Below, in pieces: positions 14,162-24,143 of a DNA stretch of 46,449 nt (position 1 is its first letter; each line of letters opens with the position of its first letter). The DNA comes from DATDVT01 sp035289905 (GTDB lineage: Archaea; Nanobdellota; Nanobdellia; SCGC-AAA011-G17; GW2011-AR18): NCBI GenBank assembly GCA_035289905.1, contig DATDVT010000004.1, positions 1-46,449 of the forward strand, given 5' to 3'. A program made the translations under genes and the position numbers. Under the pieces are notes generated by a model. It was given only the letters and a program-made list of their open reading frames with translations, was not told the DNA's origin and did no database searches.

Positions 14162-15964
14162 ATGACTGATATTTTTTTAAATGAAAAATTTTTAGGTGGT
14201 ATTGATAATCATAATGAATTTATTAAGAAAATAAAAAAAGAAAGAAGAAAGGGAATTCTTTCTAACGAATTAAATATTTATTATGATAATGTACATAATG
14301 AAATTTATTTAAATACAAGTAAAGGGAGATCTAGGAGACCATTGATTATTGTAGAAAATGGTAAATCTCTTTTTACAAGAGAATTATTAGATGATTTAAC
14401 TAAAAGGAATATAAAATGGAGAGATTTAATTAAAAAAGGAATCATAGAATATGTTGATGCAGCAGAAGAAGAAGATTGTTATATTGCACTTTCTGAAAAA
14501 GAATTAACTAATGAGCATACCCATCTTGAAATATCTCCGATTGTAATTTTAGGTCTTTGTTCATCTCTTGTCCCGTATTCCAATTTTAGTGGTAGTTCTA
14601 GATTAATCAGGGGAAGTAAGATTCAGAAGCAAGCATTAGGTCTTTATACATCTAATTTTTTATTACGGATGGATACAGATGTTAATATTTTACATTATCC
14701 ACAAATACCAATAACTAAAAGCTTTATGCATGATATATTTAAATATGAACAACATCCTTCTGGTCAAAATGTGGTTATCGCTGTTATGAGTTTTGAAGGT
14801 TATAATATGGACGATGCGATAATTGTAAATAGAGGTTCTGTTGATAGGGGTTTTGGTCGTTCAACATATTTTAAACCGTTTTCAACAGAAGAAAAAAGAT
14901 ATCAAGGTGGTTTAGTTGATGAGGTTACTATACCAGATAAAGAAGTAAAAGGATATAGATCAGAGAAAGATTATAAGCTACTTGAAGATGATGGAATTAT
15001 TTATAATAGTGCTAAAGTAAAAGCTGATGATGTTTTAATTGGAAAAATTAGTCCACCAAGATTTTTAGGAGAATTTGAAGAGTTTAGTATAGCTGCAAAT
15101 ACTAAAAGAGAAAGTTCAGTTAGTTTAAAACATGGTGAACAAGGTATTGTAGATATGGTACTTTTAACAGAAAATGAAGAGGGTAATAGATTTATACAAA
15201 TTAGATTAAGAGAACAACGAATTCCTGAAATTGGAGATAAGTTTGCATCTCGTCATGGCCAGAAGGGTATAATTAGTTATTTAGTAAAACCTGAAGATAT
15301 GCCATTTACTGTCTCAGGTATTGTTCCAGATATTATATTCTCTCCCCATGGAATTCCTTCTAGGATGACAATATCTCATTTAATAGAAGTAATTGCTGGA
15401 AAAACAGGAGCATTATTAGGTGAACAAGTTAATGGTACTGTATTTGATGTTACTCCCGAAAAAGAACTAAGAAGACAATTATTAGAATTGGGTTTTAGAG
15501 ATGATGGTACTGAAGTATTTTATAGTGGTACAACTGGTAAGCCATATACAGCAAAAATATTTGTAGGAAACATTTATTATTTAAAATTAAAACATATGGT
15601 AGCAAACAAACTGCATTCTAGGGCTTCAGGTAAGGTACAACTTTTGACTAGACAACCTATAGAAGGTAGACTTCAGGGTGGTGGATTAAGAATAGGTGAA
15701 ATGGAAAAAGATTGTTTCGTTGCTCATGGTGCAGCTATGGCTCTTAAAGAAAGATTTGATTCTGATAAAACAATAGTATATATATGTGAAGAATGTGGTA
15801 TGTGGGCAGTATTTGATAGTTATAAAAATAAAGAATATTGTCCTAAATGTGGTAGTAAAGTAAAAATTGAACCAGTAGAATTAGCTTATGCATTTAAATT
15901 ATTGGTTGATGAATTAAAATCATTATGCATTTATCCTAAATTAGTATTAGGAGGAAAATTTTAA
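14162..15964 (+). CDS. rpoB1: RNA polymerase subunit B' (C-terminal half of B)
   Basis: From ATG 14162 (600 residues; a TTG 15 bases earlier is possible but would overlap rpoB''). Catalytic-side motifs: GYNMDDAIIVNRGSVDRG, EQRIPEIGDKFASRHGQKG with the conserved Lys/Arg residues around the active site, GIPSRMTI, and the C-terminal clamp zinc site CEECGMW...CPKCG. It ends in TAATG, where its stop shares a base with the rpoA' start. Confidence 0.96.
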   Translation: MTDIFLNEKFLGGIDNHNEFIKKIKKERRKGILSNELNIYYDNVHNEIYLNTSKGRSRRPLIIVENGKSLFTRELLDDLTKRNIKWRDLIKKGIIEYVDAAEEEDCYIALSEKELTNEHTHLEISPIVILGLCSSLVPYSNFSGSSRLIRGSKIQKQALGLYTSNFLLRMDTDVNILHYPQIPITKSFMHDIFKYEQHPSGQNVVIAVMSFEGYNMDDAIIVNRGSVDRGFGRSTYFKPFSTEEKRYQGGLVDEVTIPDKEVKGYRSEKDYKLLEDDGIIYNSAKVKADDVLIGKISPPRFLGEFEEFSIAANTKRESSVSLKHGEQGIVDMVLLTENEEGNRFIQIRLREQRIPEIGDKFASRHGQKGIISYLVKPEDMPFTVSGIVPDIIFSPHGIPSRMTISHLIEVIAGKTGALLGEQVNGTVFDVTPEKELRRQLLELGFRDDGTEVFYSGTTGKPYTAKIFVGNIYYLKLKHMVANKLHSRASGKVQLLTRQPIEGRLQGGGLRIGEMEKDCFVAHGAAMALKERFDSDKTIVYICEECGMWAVFDSYKNKEYCPKCGSKVKIEPVELAYAFKLLVDELKSLCIYPKLVLGGKF

Positions 15965-18531
15965 TGCAGGAAAAGATCTATAAAAAAATAAAGGCTATTG
16001 AATTTGGTATGTTAAGTCCAGAAATAATTAAAAAAATGTCATGCACTAAAGTTGTAACTCCAGAACTCTATGATAAAGAAGGATATCCTGTTGATGGTGG
16101 TTTAATGGATATTAGATTGGGTGTGATAGATCCTGGTTTAAGGTGTAAAACATGTGGTGGTAAATTAAAGGAATGTCTTGGTCATTTTGGTCATATTGAA
16201 TTAGCAAGACCCGTAGTTCATATAAAATATCTTGATATGATTTTAGCATTTTTGAGGTCAACTTGCAGAGAATGTGGAAAAATATTATTAGATGAAAAAA
16301 AAGTAAAAAAAGCAGAGGGAATTTTATCTAAAGAAGCAATTAAAAAACATATTAAGGGTCTAATTACTAGCGCTAGAAATACAAAAAAATGTCCACATTG
16401 CCAGGCAAAACAATTCACAATTAAATTAGAAAAACCCTCTACATTTTTAGAAAACGATAAAAAAGTTTCACTAATCGAAATAAAAATTAGATTAGAGAGA
16501 ATAAGTGAGGAAGTAGTATTTCTTTTGGGTTTGGATCCTAAAAAAGCAAGACCTGAATGGGGTATTTTGACTATACTACCTGTTCCACCTGTAACCATAC
16601 GACCATCTATTACATTAGAAACTGGAGAAAGAAGTGAAGATGATTTAACACATAAATTAAGTGATATTGTTAGAATAAATCAAAGATTGTTTGAAAATAT
16701 AAATGCTGGTGCTCCAGAAGTTATAGTCGAAGATTTGTGGGATTTATTACAATATCATATTACTACTTATTTTGATAATGAACTTGCACAAGTTCCTCCA
16801 GCAAGACATAGATCTGGTCAAGCCTTAAAAACAATAAGCGAAAGAATTAGTAGTAAAGAAGGAAGATTTAGACATAATCTAGCAGGTAAAAGAGTAAACT
16901 ATGCAGCAAGAACAGTAATCTCTCCAGATTCAAAAATAGAACTAAATGAAGTTGGGGTTCCTTTGAACGTAGCTATGGAATTGACTGTTCCAGAAAGAGT
17001 TACAGAATGGAATTTAAAAAGACTAAAAAGTTTTGTAGAAAATGGCCCAACAAAATATCCTGGTAGTAATTATGTCATTCGAACAGATGGAAAGAAGAAA
17101 AAAATAAGCGATGAAACACAAGAACAATTATTAGAAGAATTACAACCCGGTTATACTGTAGAAAGACATATAATAAATGGGGATATTGCAATATTTAATA
17201 GACAACCATCCCTCCATAGGATGAGTATAATGGGTCATAGAGTTAAAGTTTTACCCGGTAAATCATTTAGATTAAATCCAGCTGTTTGTAACCCGTATAA
17301 CGCAGATTTTGATGGTGATGAAATGAATCTCCATATACCACAAACTGAAGAAGCAAGGGCAGAAGTTGAACTTTTAATGGGTGTGGAAAATCAATTGATT
17401 ACACCAAAAAATGGTTTAAATGTAGTTGGATGTGACATTGATGCAATTACAGGTAATTTTTTATTAACTAAAAAATTAGAATATCCAAAAGATGAGGCAA
17501 TTCAGATATTATATTCTATTGGTGTGAATGAGCGAGAAAGATTTGCTAAATTTAAATCAAAGGTAACTGGTAAAGAAATATTTAGTGCAACACTGCCTTT
17601 AGATTTTAATTTTAGGGGTTCAACAAAAACAAAGGAAGTTATTATAATTAAAAATGGAGAACTTAAAGAGGGATATATAGACAAAGCAACTATAGGAAAC
17701 AATAAAGGAACATTAATTAGGGCTTTATTTGCAAATTATAATCAAGATACAGGTATAAAAACATTAGGTAAAATGTTTAGATTAGGTATAGAAATTTTAT
17801 TTAGAGAGGGTTTTACAACATCTACTTCTCATGTTGATTTACCTTTAGAAATTGTAATAAAAGTAAAAGAATCAATAACTACTGCAGAAAAAAAAGTTTC
17901 ACAATCTATTGAACAATATAATAATCAAGAACTTGCGGCTTTACCAGGATTAAGTGTTGAAGATACATTGGAGATTAATATTTTAGAAACACTAAACAAA
18001 TCAAGAAATAAAATAGGTGAACTTATTTCAGAAAGCGCAGATGAAACTAACCCAATTATTATTATGGCAAACTCAGGTGCTAAAGGAAATATATTAAATT
18101 TAGCACAAATGGCTGCTATTGTAGGTCAACAAGCTTTAAGAGGAAAAAGAATTCCTAATGGTTTTAGAGGGAGGACCCTTGCAGTATTTAAGAGAGGTAA
18201 TTTAGAGCCTAGTGCTAAGGGTTTTATTAAAAGAGGATATGCTACAGGTTTAACCCCGCAAGAATTTTTTCTTCATTCAATGACAGGTAGAGATTCTTTA
18301 ATGGACACAGCTTTAAGAACCCCTAAATCTGGTTATCTTTATAGAAGACTTTCTAGCGCATTACAAGATCTTAGAGTAGAATATGATTATTCTATAAGAG
18401 ATGCTAAAGGTAATATAATTCAATTTATTTACGGTGAAGATGGTTTAGATGTATCTAAAACTGAAGGTGGAAAAATTAATATAGATAGGGTGGCTAAAGA
18501 GGTTTTAGGAGTTGATAAAAATGTTGCCTAA
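15964..18531 (+). CDS. rpoA1: RNA polymerase subunit A' (largest subunit, N-terminal part)
   Basis: This 855-residue protein provides the active-site Mg2+ loop NADFDGDEMNLH with Asp at about 448, 450 and 452. The clamp zinc site is CKTCGGKLKECLGHFGH, with a second Cys set at CRECGK and CPHC. It also has RHNLAGKRVNYAARTVISPD and the bridge-helix region near LMDTALRTPKSGYLYRRL. The end overlaps rpoA'' by 11 bases. This is the standard archaeal division of the largest subunit. Confidence 0.97.
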   Translation: MQEKIYKKIKAIEFGMLSPEIIKKMSCTKVVTPELYDKEGYPVDGGLMDIRLGVIDPGLRCKTCGGKLKECLGHFGHIELARPVVHIKYLDMILAFLRSTCRECGKILLDEKKVKKAEGILSKEAIKKHIKGLITSARNTKKCPHCQAKQFTIKLEKPSTFLENDKKVSLIEIKIRLERISEEVVFLLGLDPKKARPEWGILTILPVPPVTIRPSITLETGERSEDDLTHKLSDIVRINQRLFENINAGAPEVIVEDLWDLLQYHITTYFDNELAQVPPARHRSGQALKTISERISSKEGRFRHNLAGKRVNYAARTVISPDSKIELNEVGVPLNVAMELTVPERVTEWNLKRLKSFVENGPTKYPGSNYVIRTDGKKKKISDETQEQLLEELQPGYTVERHIINGDIAIFNRQPSLHRMSIMGHRVKVLPGKSFRLNPAVCNPYNADFDGDEMNLHIPQTEEARAEVELLMGVENQLITPKNGLNVVGCDIDAITGNFLLTKKLEYPKDEAIQILYSIGVNERERFAKFKSKVTGKEIFSATLPLDFNFRGSTKTKEVIIIKNGELKEGYIDKATIGNNKGTLIRALFANYNQDTGIKTLGKMFRLGIEILFREGFTTSTSHVDLPLEIVIKVKESITTAEKKVSQSIEQYNNQELAALPGLSVEDTLEINILETLNKSRNKIGELISESADETNPIIIMANSGAKGNILNLAQMAAIVGQQALRGKRIPNGFRGRTLAVFKRGNLEPSAKGFIKRGYATGLTPQEFFLHSMTGRDSLMDTALRTPKSGYLYRRLSSALQDLRVEYDYSIRDAKGNIIQFIYGEDGLDVSKTEGGKINIDRVAKEVLGVDKNVA

Positions 18532-19648
18532 ACACCTTGAAGAAGAGGGTATGCAAGCAGTTAAAAAATATAAGATGACTCAAAAACAAGAGAAGGAATT
18601 CTTTCAAAAATTAGAAGAAGAATATCTTAATGCGAGAATTGATCCTGGTGAAGCAATAGGGGTAATTACTGCAGAATCTTTTGGTGAACCAAGTACACAA
18701 ATGATCCTAAGAACATTTCATTTTGCTGGTGTAGCTGAAATGAATATAACAATGGGTTTACCCAGATTAATTGAAATATTTGATGCAAGAAAATCTCCAA
18801 GTACACCAAGAATGGAACTTTATTTAAAATCAAAATATAGCAAAACAACTGATAATATCAAGAAAATTGCTGAGAGAATAAAAGAAACTAAGGTGGAAAC
18901 AATTTTAAAAGAAATTAATATGAATCTAGCTAAACTAAATGTTGAAGCTATTTTCGATAAACAAAAATTAAAAATTTATAATCTTGATCCAAAACAAATC
19001 TTAAAAATCATTAAAGAGAGTCTAAAGGGTTTTGATATAAGAGAGACAAAGGAAGGATTTAATATTAAAAGTAAAGAAGAAGTTACATTATTAGATGTAT
19101 ACAAATTAAAAGAAAAAACAAAAAATATTCGAGTTTGTGGTATTAAAGGGGTAATTCAAGTTATACCAATAAAAAATGACAGAGGAGAATATGTTCTACA
19201 TTGTGCAGGTAGTAATTTAAAAGAGGCTTTGACTATAGAGGAAATAGATCCAGAAAAAATTATGAGCAATAATATTTATGAAGTTAGTGAAGTTTTGGGT
19301 ATTGAAGCTGCTAGAGAAATGGTTATAGTAGAATCTCAAAAGGTTTTAGAAGGTCAAGGACTAGATGTTGATATAAGACATATAATGTTTTTATCAGATA
19401 TAATGACACGAAGTGGTACACTTAAAGGAGTCACTAGAACAGGAATTACAGGTGAAAAAGAAAGTGTAATTGCAAGAGCCTCATTTGAAACACCAACAAA
19501 ACATTTAATTAATGCAAGTCTTATTGGCGAGATAGATGAACTAAATAGTGTTATGGAAAATGTAATTTTAAATCAACCAATACCTCTTGGCACAGGTTTA
19601 CCAAACCTAGTGATTAGGGAAGAAACAAACAAAGTGAATGAAGAATGA
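18521..19648 (+). CDS. rpoA2: RNA polymerase subunit A'' (largest subunit, C-terminal part)
   Basis: This 375-residue protein from ATG 18521 (a TTG nine bases upstream is less likely) contains the trigger-loop/cleft region, with GEAIGVITAESFGEPSTQM and LRTFHFAGVAEMNITMGLPRL. Near the end is the jaw segment HIMFLSDIMTRSGTLKGVTR, then KESVIARASFETPTKHL. It overlaps both rpoA' and the L30e gene, so this part of the operon has no gaps. Confidence 0.96.
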   Translation: MLPKHLEEEGMQAVKKYKMTQKQEKEFFQKLEEEYLNARIDPGEAIGVITAESFGEPSTQMILRTFHFAGVAEMNITMGLPRLIEIFDARKSPSTPRMELYLKSKYSKTTDNIKKIAERIKETKVETILKEINMNLAKLNVEAIFDKQKLKIYNLDPKQILKIIKESLKGFDIRETKEGFNIKSKEEVTLLDVYKLKEKTKNIRVCGIKGVIQVIPIKNDRGEYVLHCAGSNLKEALTIEEIDPEKIMSNNIYEVSEVLGIEAAREMVIVESQKVLEGQGLDVDIRHIMFLSDIMTRSGTLKGVTRTGITGEKESVIARASFETPTKHLINASLIGEIDELNSVMENVILNQPIPLGTGLPNLVIREETNKVNEE

Positions 19649-19896
19649 CAATAAAAAACCTTAAAAAAGATCTAAAAGAAAAAAAAGTGTATTATGGTTT
19701 TAATAGTTGTATAAATTTTATAAAACAAAATAAATGTTCTGTGGTCTATTTAGCATCTAATTGTCCAAAAAAAGATTATATTTTAAAAAATTGTAAAATA
19801 TTTGGAATTAATTCTTTTGAATTAGATGAAACAAATAAGGAGATAGGTGTATTGTGTAAAAAGAGGTTTTCAATAAGCGTCTTATGCTTTGAATAA
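19645..19896 (+). CDS. rpl30e: 50S ribosomal protein L30e
   Basis: This 83-residue protein has the L7Ae/L30e fold pattern: KVYYGFNSCINFIK, VVYLASNCPKKDY, and GVLCKKRFSISVLC near the end. It is slightly shorter than most archaeal L30e (about 95-100). The position after rpoA'' and before the NusA-like gene is the standard archaeal order and supports the call. It overlaps rpoA'' by four bases. Confidence 0.88.
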   Translation: MTIKNLKKDLKEKKVYYGFNSCINFIKQNKCSVVYLASNCPKKDYILKNCKIFGINSFELDETNKEIGVLCKKRFSISVLCFE

Positions 19897-19898
19897 AA

Positions 19899-20306
19899 AT
19901 GAAACTAACTTTAGAAACTATTCAAACTATAAATTTATTTGAACAACTCACTGGAGCAAAAATTAAAGATTGTATTAAAGGAAATGATCTAATAACCTTT
20001 TTAGTTGAAGAAGGAAATATTAAAAAAGCATTAGGTAAGGATAATATAAATTTGAAACGTATTGAAGGGATTTTAAAGAAAAAAGTACGTTTAATAGCTT
20101 TTTCTAACGATGTAGTAAAGTTTATTAATAACCTCCTATACCCTCTTAAAGTCGATAAGATAGAAAAAAAAGAAGAAATAGTTGAAATTTATATAAAAGA
20201 TACTAGAATCAAAGGTAAAGTATATGGTAGAAGTAGAGAAAATCTATACTGGATCCAAGATTTAGTAAAAAAATATCATAACATTAAGGAAATTAAAATA
20301 ATTTAA
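19899..20306 (+). CDS. nusA: NusA-like KH-domain transcription factor
   Basis: This 135-residue archaeal NusA homologue consists of two KH domains only. It has a region with GAKIKDCIKGNDLITFLVEEG, cited here as GAKIKDC, and a closing segment GKVYGRSRENLYWIQDL. It lacks the S1 and N-terminal polymerase-binding domains of bacterial NusA, as is normal in archaea. Gene order rpl30e-nusA-rps12-rps7 is typical and confirms the identification. Confidence 0.93.
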   Translation: MKLTLETIQTINLFEQLTGAKIKDCIKGNDLITFLVEEGNIKKALGKDNINLKRIEGILKKKVRLIAFSNDVVKFINNLLYPLKVDKIEKKEEIVEIYIKDTRIKGKVYGRSRENLYWIQDLVKKYHNIKEIKII

Positions 20307-20307
20307 A

Positions 20308-20745
20308 ATGGGAAAGAAAAGTAATGGTTTATTTGCTGGAAATAAATTATCTAATCGTAGAAAGATAAACAGACAAAAAGACAAATGGTTTGTAAAAAGT
20401 TCTCAAAAATTAAAAGTAAAATCAGATCCATTACAAGGTAGTAGCCAAGCAAAAGGTATAATTTTAGAAAAGATTCAAAGAGAAGCTAAACAGCCGAACT
20501 CTGCTATGCGTAAATGTGCTAAAGTTCAATTAATTAAAAACGGTAAACAAGTTACAGCATTTATTCCCGGAGATAACGCTCAAAAATTTATTACAGAGCA
20601 CGATGAAGTTTTAATTGAGTGTATTGGAGGGAAAATGGGTAGAGCTAAGGGAGATATTCCATGTGTAAGGTGGCAAATCATAAAAGTTAATGATCAAAGT
20701 TTAGATGCTTTATTAAAAGGTAAAATAGAGAAAGGTAGAAGATGA
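20308..20745 (+). CDS. rps12: 30S ribosomal protein S12 (uS12)
   Basis: This is the 145-residue decoding-centre protein. Conserved segments are KQPNSAMRKCAKVQLIKNGK and AFIPGDNAQKFI, then EVLIECIGGKMGRAKGDIP. The PNSA loop that lines the decoding site is intact. It overlaps the S7 start by four bases. Confidence 0.97.
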   Translation: MGKKSNGLFAGNKLSNRRKINRQKDKWFVKSSQKLKVKSDPLQGSSQAKGIILEKIQREAKQPNSAMRKCAKVQLIKNGKQVTAFIPGDNAQKFITEHDEVLIECIGGKMGRAKGDIPCVRWQIIKVNDQSLDALLKGKIEKGRR

Positions 20746-21341
20746 GTGAGATAAAATTATTTGGAAAGTGGGATACTGTAGATATTAAAGTAGAAGATCC
20801 TGGTTTAAGGGACTATATAACACTAGATGCGCGATATGTTCCAAAGAGTAGTGGAAAAAATGCATCAAATAGGTTTTGGAAAAGTAAATATCATATTGTT
20901 GAAAGATTAATTAATAAAATGATGGTTCCAGGTCATAAGGGGAGGAGACATAAATTTAGTTCTGGTCATTGTACAGGTAAATATTCCACAATTTATCTTA
21001 AAGTGATAAAATGTTTTGAATTAATAGAAAGAGAATTAAATAAAAATCCTATTGAAGTATTTGTTAAAGCTGTAGAAAATGCAGCACCTAGAGAAGAAAT
21101 AACTACAATTGAATATGGAGGTGCACGTTATCCTCAAGCAGTGGAGTGTAGTCCGCAAAGAAGAATTGATATTGCTCTAAGACAAATGATTCAAGGTTCT
21201 TTTAATTCATCTCATAATAAAAAAATTAAAATTGAGAGATGTCTTGCTAATGAAATAATTAAAGCATACAAAACAGACCAAGGTAGCCAGGCAATTTCTA
21301 AGAAACTAGAATTAGAGAGACAAGCAGACTCAAGCAGATAA
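20742..21341 (+). CDS. rps7: 30S ribosomal protein S7 (uS7)
   Basis: This is a 199-residue archaeal S7. Recognisable parts are VERLINKMM, HKGRRHKFSSGHCTGK (an insertion-like basic stretch), NAAPREEITTIEYGG with ARYPQAVECSPQRRIDIALR, and the C-terminal QADSSR. It is the last gene of the polymerase operon. In many archaea EF-2 and EF-1 alpha follow; here the operon ends and a minus-strand gene comes next. Confidence 0.97.
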   Translation: MSEIKLFGKWDTVDIKVEDPGLRDYITLDARYVPKSSGKNASNRFWKSKYHIVERLINKMMVPGHKGRRHKFSSGHCTGKYSTIYLKVIKCFELIERELNKNPIEVFVKAVENAAPREEITTIEYGGARYPQAVECSPQRRIDIALRQMIQGSFNSSHNKKIKIERCLANEIIKAYKTDQGSQAISKKLELERQADSSR

Positions 21342-21375
21342 AATTTCTAGTTAATTTGAGATTTTTTGTTCATAG

Positions 21376-21393
21376 ATAAAATGTTTGTTTTAT
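21376..21393 (+). terminator. Weak hairpin after the polymerase operon
   Basis: ATAAAA (21376-21381) and TTTTAT (21388-21393) can pair around TGTTTG, 35 bases beyond the rps7 stop, in a T-rich region. It could help end the long operon, but the stem is short and AT-only. Confidence 0.25.
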
Positions 21394-21492
21394 TTCTCAA
21401 TCGTTAATTTTTGTTTAGATGTAATTTTATAAGTCCTTTATAAAAAAAGTTTATAAATATGTTCACGTAAAATAATTATTCTACAAGAATTT

Positions 21493-22458
21493 TTAATTTC
21501 TATAAGCTAGTTTTATTATTTGTCTTATATTCAATATAATAAAAATAATATTTAAAATTATAATAAATATTCCTAGGTATATTAAAAAATTTGTACTAAC
21601 CTTTCCTATATTATTCAATAAAAATAAAATTATTGGAGAGTCAGGGTTTTTCATTAAATGATTATTAAATAGTCTAAACAAAAACTTGACTGGTCCAAAA
21701 TAAATTACAAGTAGTATTGACCACCCGATTATTAAGCTAAATATACTAGTTATTAATTTCAAAACTGCAATCCTTAAATGTTTATGGTTTTTAGGTAAAT
21801 CTAAGGTTTGTAATTCAAAAGCAGCTTTAAGAACATCTTTATACATACCGAATCTTTGTTTAATCCCCCTCTTTAATCCATATTTTTTCTCTTTTATAAT
21901 TTGAGTTAAACCAGAAAAAACTTTATAGTCCAATCCTTTATAATAATATTTAGCATAAAAATTAAGTGCAGTTTCAATTTTAAAACGATCTTTATATTTA
22001 TCTGGTAAATTGATCCATAACCTTTTAGTTAATGCTCTTTCTCCCCCAAGTAAAGGAACGAAAACTAATATAAAACTTAAAAAATATAATTTACGATTGC
22101 GCATTGCTATAAACATCTCCACTTTATTTTCAAACACAGGCTTAATAGTTTCTTCAAGAATTTTATGATTTAAACCTAAAACATCTGCATCACAGAAAAA
22201 AATAATTTCCCCTCCAGCATGTTTAACACCAATATCCATTGAAGCTCCCTTTCCTTTATTGGATTCATTTCGAATATATCTTACATTAAATTTTTTAACA
22301 ATCTCTTCAGTATTATCTGTAGATCCATCATCAACTACAATTATTTCTTTAAATTGTTTATAAGTCGTTAAAACCTCTAAAACTTTACTAATTCGTTCTG
22401 CTTCATTATAAGCTGGAACTATTGCAGTTATATTCTTGTTATTTTTTGCGTAATCCAT
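21493..22458 (-). CDS. Family 2 glycosyltransferase with C-terminal membrane helices
   Basis: This 321-residue GT-A enzyme resembles dolichyl-phosphate or glucosyl-3-phosphoglycerate type transferases. The N-terminus has TAIVPAYNEAERI, VVDDGSTDNT (43-50) and the metal-binding DXD as CDAD near 91. Two hydrophobic helices follow in the C-terminal third (LITSIFSLIIGWSILLVIYF and FLIYLGIFIIILNIIFIIL), with an amphipathic region between. It probably transfers a sugar from an activated nucleotide to a lipid carrier at the membrane. Its start overlaps the DedA gene by 31 bases, so they form one unit. Confidence 0.87.
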   Translation of the reverse strand: MDYAKNNKNITAIVPAYNEAERISKVLEVLTTYKQFKEIIVVDDGSTDNTEEIVKKFNVRYIRNESNKGKGASMDIGVKHAGGEIIFFCDADVLGLNHKILEETIKPVFENKVEMFIAMRNRKLYFLSFILVFVPLLGGERALTKRLWINLPDKYKDRFKIETALNFYAKYYYKGLDYKVFSGLTQIIKEKKYGLKRGIKQRFGMYKDVLKAAFELQTLDLPKNHKHLRIAVLKLITSIFSLIIGWSILLVIYFGPVKFLFRLFNNHLMKNPDSPIILFLLNNIGKVSTNFLIYLGIFIIILNIIFIILNIRQIIKLAYRN

Positions 22459-23009
22459 TGTGAGACAACCCTATACAATATTAATAAAAAGACTAAACTA
22501 ATTAATAAATATTTTACTTCATTAAATACTAGAATTACATTACTAAATCCCTTTCCAGCTAACCAACCAATAGTTAATATTACAGTTAACCATAAAAGTG
22601 TCCCTAAACTGTTAAATAAAGTAAATATCCAAAAGTTTAATCTTCTAATTGATAAATAAACAATAGTTAAAATCCGAGTACCATATAAAAATTTTATAAA
22701 TAATAAAGCCCAAAAATATTTATGCTTAGTTATCTTATCAATTTTTTTAACTAGTTTATTATATTTTTGATGGTCTATTAATTGTTTTTTCCTTAAAAAA
22801 ATAAATTTGCCAAAATAAAACCAAAAAGAATCAGAAATTACAGTACCTAAAAATGAAAATACAAAAACATATGGTATCTCTAAAATACCTTGCGCAGCTA
22901 AAAAACCAGAAGATATAATAACACTCTCACCAAAAAAAAAAGATCCAAGAAAAACAAGAAGTAATTGATATTTTGTTAAAAGTTCAATGATTATATTGTC
23001 AAAAACCAT
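22428..23009 (-). CDS. DedA-family membrane protein
   Basis: This 193-residue protein has the DedA/SNARE-associated layout: hydrophobic start, FFGESVIISSGFLAAQG, the GTVISDSFWFYFGKF segment, KFLYGTRILTIVYLSI with the conserved GxR, and late helices. DedA proteins are now linked to polyprenyl-phosphate or phospholipid flipping across the membrane. A neighbour glycosyltransferase fits a role in recycling a lipid carrier. Confidence 0.85.
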   Translation of the reverse strand: MVFDNIIIELLTKYQLLLVFLGSFFFGESVIISSGFLAAQGILEIPYVFVFSFLGTVISDSFWFYFGKFIFLRKKQLIDHQKYNKLVKKIDKITKHKYFWALLFIKFLYGTRILTIVYLSIRRLNFWIFTLFNSLGTLLWLTVILTIGWLAGKGFSNVILVFNEVKYLLISLVFLLILYRVVSQWITQKITRI

Positions 23010-23010
23010 T

Positions 23011-23463
23011 TTATAAATGCTTTAACTTTTCGTCAATATCTTTTAGTTCTGATTTTAATCTTTCAATCTCACTATCATAAGTTAAATTTTCATTTATTTC
23101 TTTACTCTCTTTAAAATCGACAACAGAGGGGGGTTTAATTTCTCTTTGTTCTTCTACCTTATGTTCTATCAAACCTAAGCTCTCTAAACTTGGAAAAACA
23201 TGAGATCTAACTAATTTACTCTCAATATCTTTTAAGTCATAAAACATATCTCTCAATTTATTATACACATTATCTTTTTCTTTCTTTATATTCTTCAATG
23301 TTTCATATCTTTGAATCACTTGCAAAACATCAATAGCATAACTAAGTATTTGTTTACGAGCAAACTTAGGGTTCTCTAACATTACATGAACACCAGAAAC
23401 ATTTTTCTTGATCTCTTTTTTCTTCTTTTTCAAAGACTCACCCACCAAAAAGATTTTTATCAA
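23011..23463 (-). CDS. Coiled-coil protein of unknown function
   Basis: This 150-residue protein is highly charged, with a Lys-rich start (KKKKKEIKKN), a helical middle (IDVLQVIQRYETLKNIKKEKD) and a heptad-like end (IERLKSELKDIDEKLKHL). It has no Cys. It overlaps the neighbour upstream by 26 bases. A GTG at about 23445 is an alternative start that would shorten this overlap. It probably works with the upstream protein, since both are helical and end in coiled coils. No family recognised. Confidence 0.6.
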   Translation of the reverse strand: MIKIFLVGESLKKKKKEIKKNVSGVHVMLENPKFARKQILSYAIDVLQVIQRYETLKNIKKEKDNVYNKLRDMFYDLKDIESKLVRSHVFPSLESLGLIEHKVEEQREIKPPSVVDFKESKEINENLTYDSEIERLKSELKDIDEKLKHL

Positions 23464-24007
23464 TAACTAACAATTTGCTTTTTAATCTATTTAATTCACT
23501 CTTCCAGTTTTGTATCTCTTTATCTTCCTTTCTTCTTAAATCATCTAAAGAATTTAATACAATCTCTACAGCATGAATCTTTTCTTTTAAACTATGAATT
23601 TCTTCAACAGCAGTTTTATAATTTTCAATTTTAATAAACAAAGGTTTTTCAGTTATAGATGCCTGTTGGTTTACACTCATTTGGGTTGTAGGAACAAATT
23701 CTTCGGAAAAATCAGATTTGAAATTATCTTGAAATCTTGGAATAACCCTTGGTTGTGTTGTTTTGGGTGTTCTCATTGGGATATCCAAAGAATCATCTAT
23801 ATCCATATCAGAAAGTATAGGTTTATCTATTGGTTGTGCTTGTACTTCTTTTTTTATATCCTTTAATATAGGTTCGTAAACAGGTACCTTTTGTATGGGT
23901 ACTTCAGGAAAAGCAGGTGATTTTAATTGAGGCTGTACTAATCTAATATTCATAGGAGGAGGTGATCCCTTCAAATCCTCTTTTTTCTTACTACCAAACA
24001 AACCCAT
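23438..24007 (-). CDS. Proline-rich and coiled-coil protein of unknown function
   Basis: This 189-residue protein opens with MGLFGSKKKED, then about 100 residues of Pro- and Gln-rich, probably disordered sequence (PQLKSPAFPEVPIQKVPVYEP). A coiled coil covers about 125-180, and it ends DKNLFGG. LFG occurs at both termini. AGGAGG lies a few bases before the ATG (complement near 24015-24020). The N-terminus could attach to a partner and the coiled coil could pair with the downstream protein. Function unknown. Confidence 0.6.
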   Translation of the reverse strand: MGLFGSKKKEDLKGSPPPMNIRLVQPQLKSPAFPEVPIQKVPVYEPILKDIKKEVQAQPIDKPILSDMDIDDSLDIPMRTPKTTQPRVIPRFQDNFKSDFSEEFVPTTQMSVNQQASITEKPLFIKIENYKTAVEEIHSLKEKIHAVEIVLNSLDDLRRKEDKEIQNWKSELNRLKSKLLVIDKNLFGG

Positions 24008-24143
24008 TCTAAATCATCCTCCTTTTATAATACCTATTTACATTCATATTTTGATTTTAAAAAGGTTTCTTACTACTTCTTAGTTTTAACTTAAAAAGGT
24101 AAACCTTTTTAAGTTAAACTTTCAACAAAAATTACTATAAAAT

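Noticed and set aside
12679..15964. Split of RNA polymerase B into two genes as a frameshift
   Set aside because: The break lies at the known natural B''/B' boundary and both halves have their own starts.
16218..16598. Minus-strand frame inside rpoA'
   Set aside because: It lies antisense to a conserved part of the polymerase subunit and has no start signals or family match.
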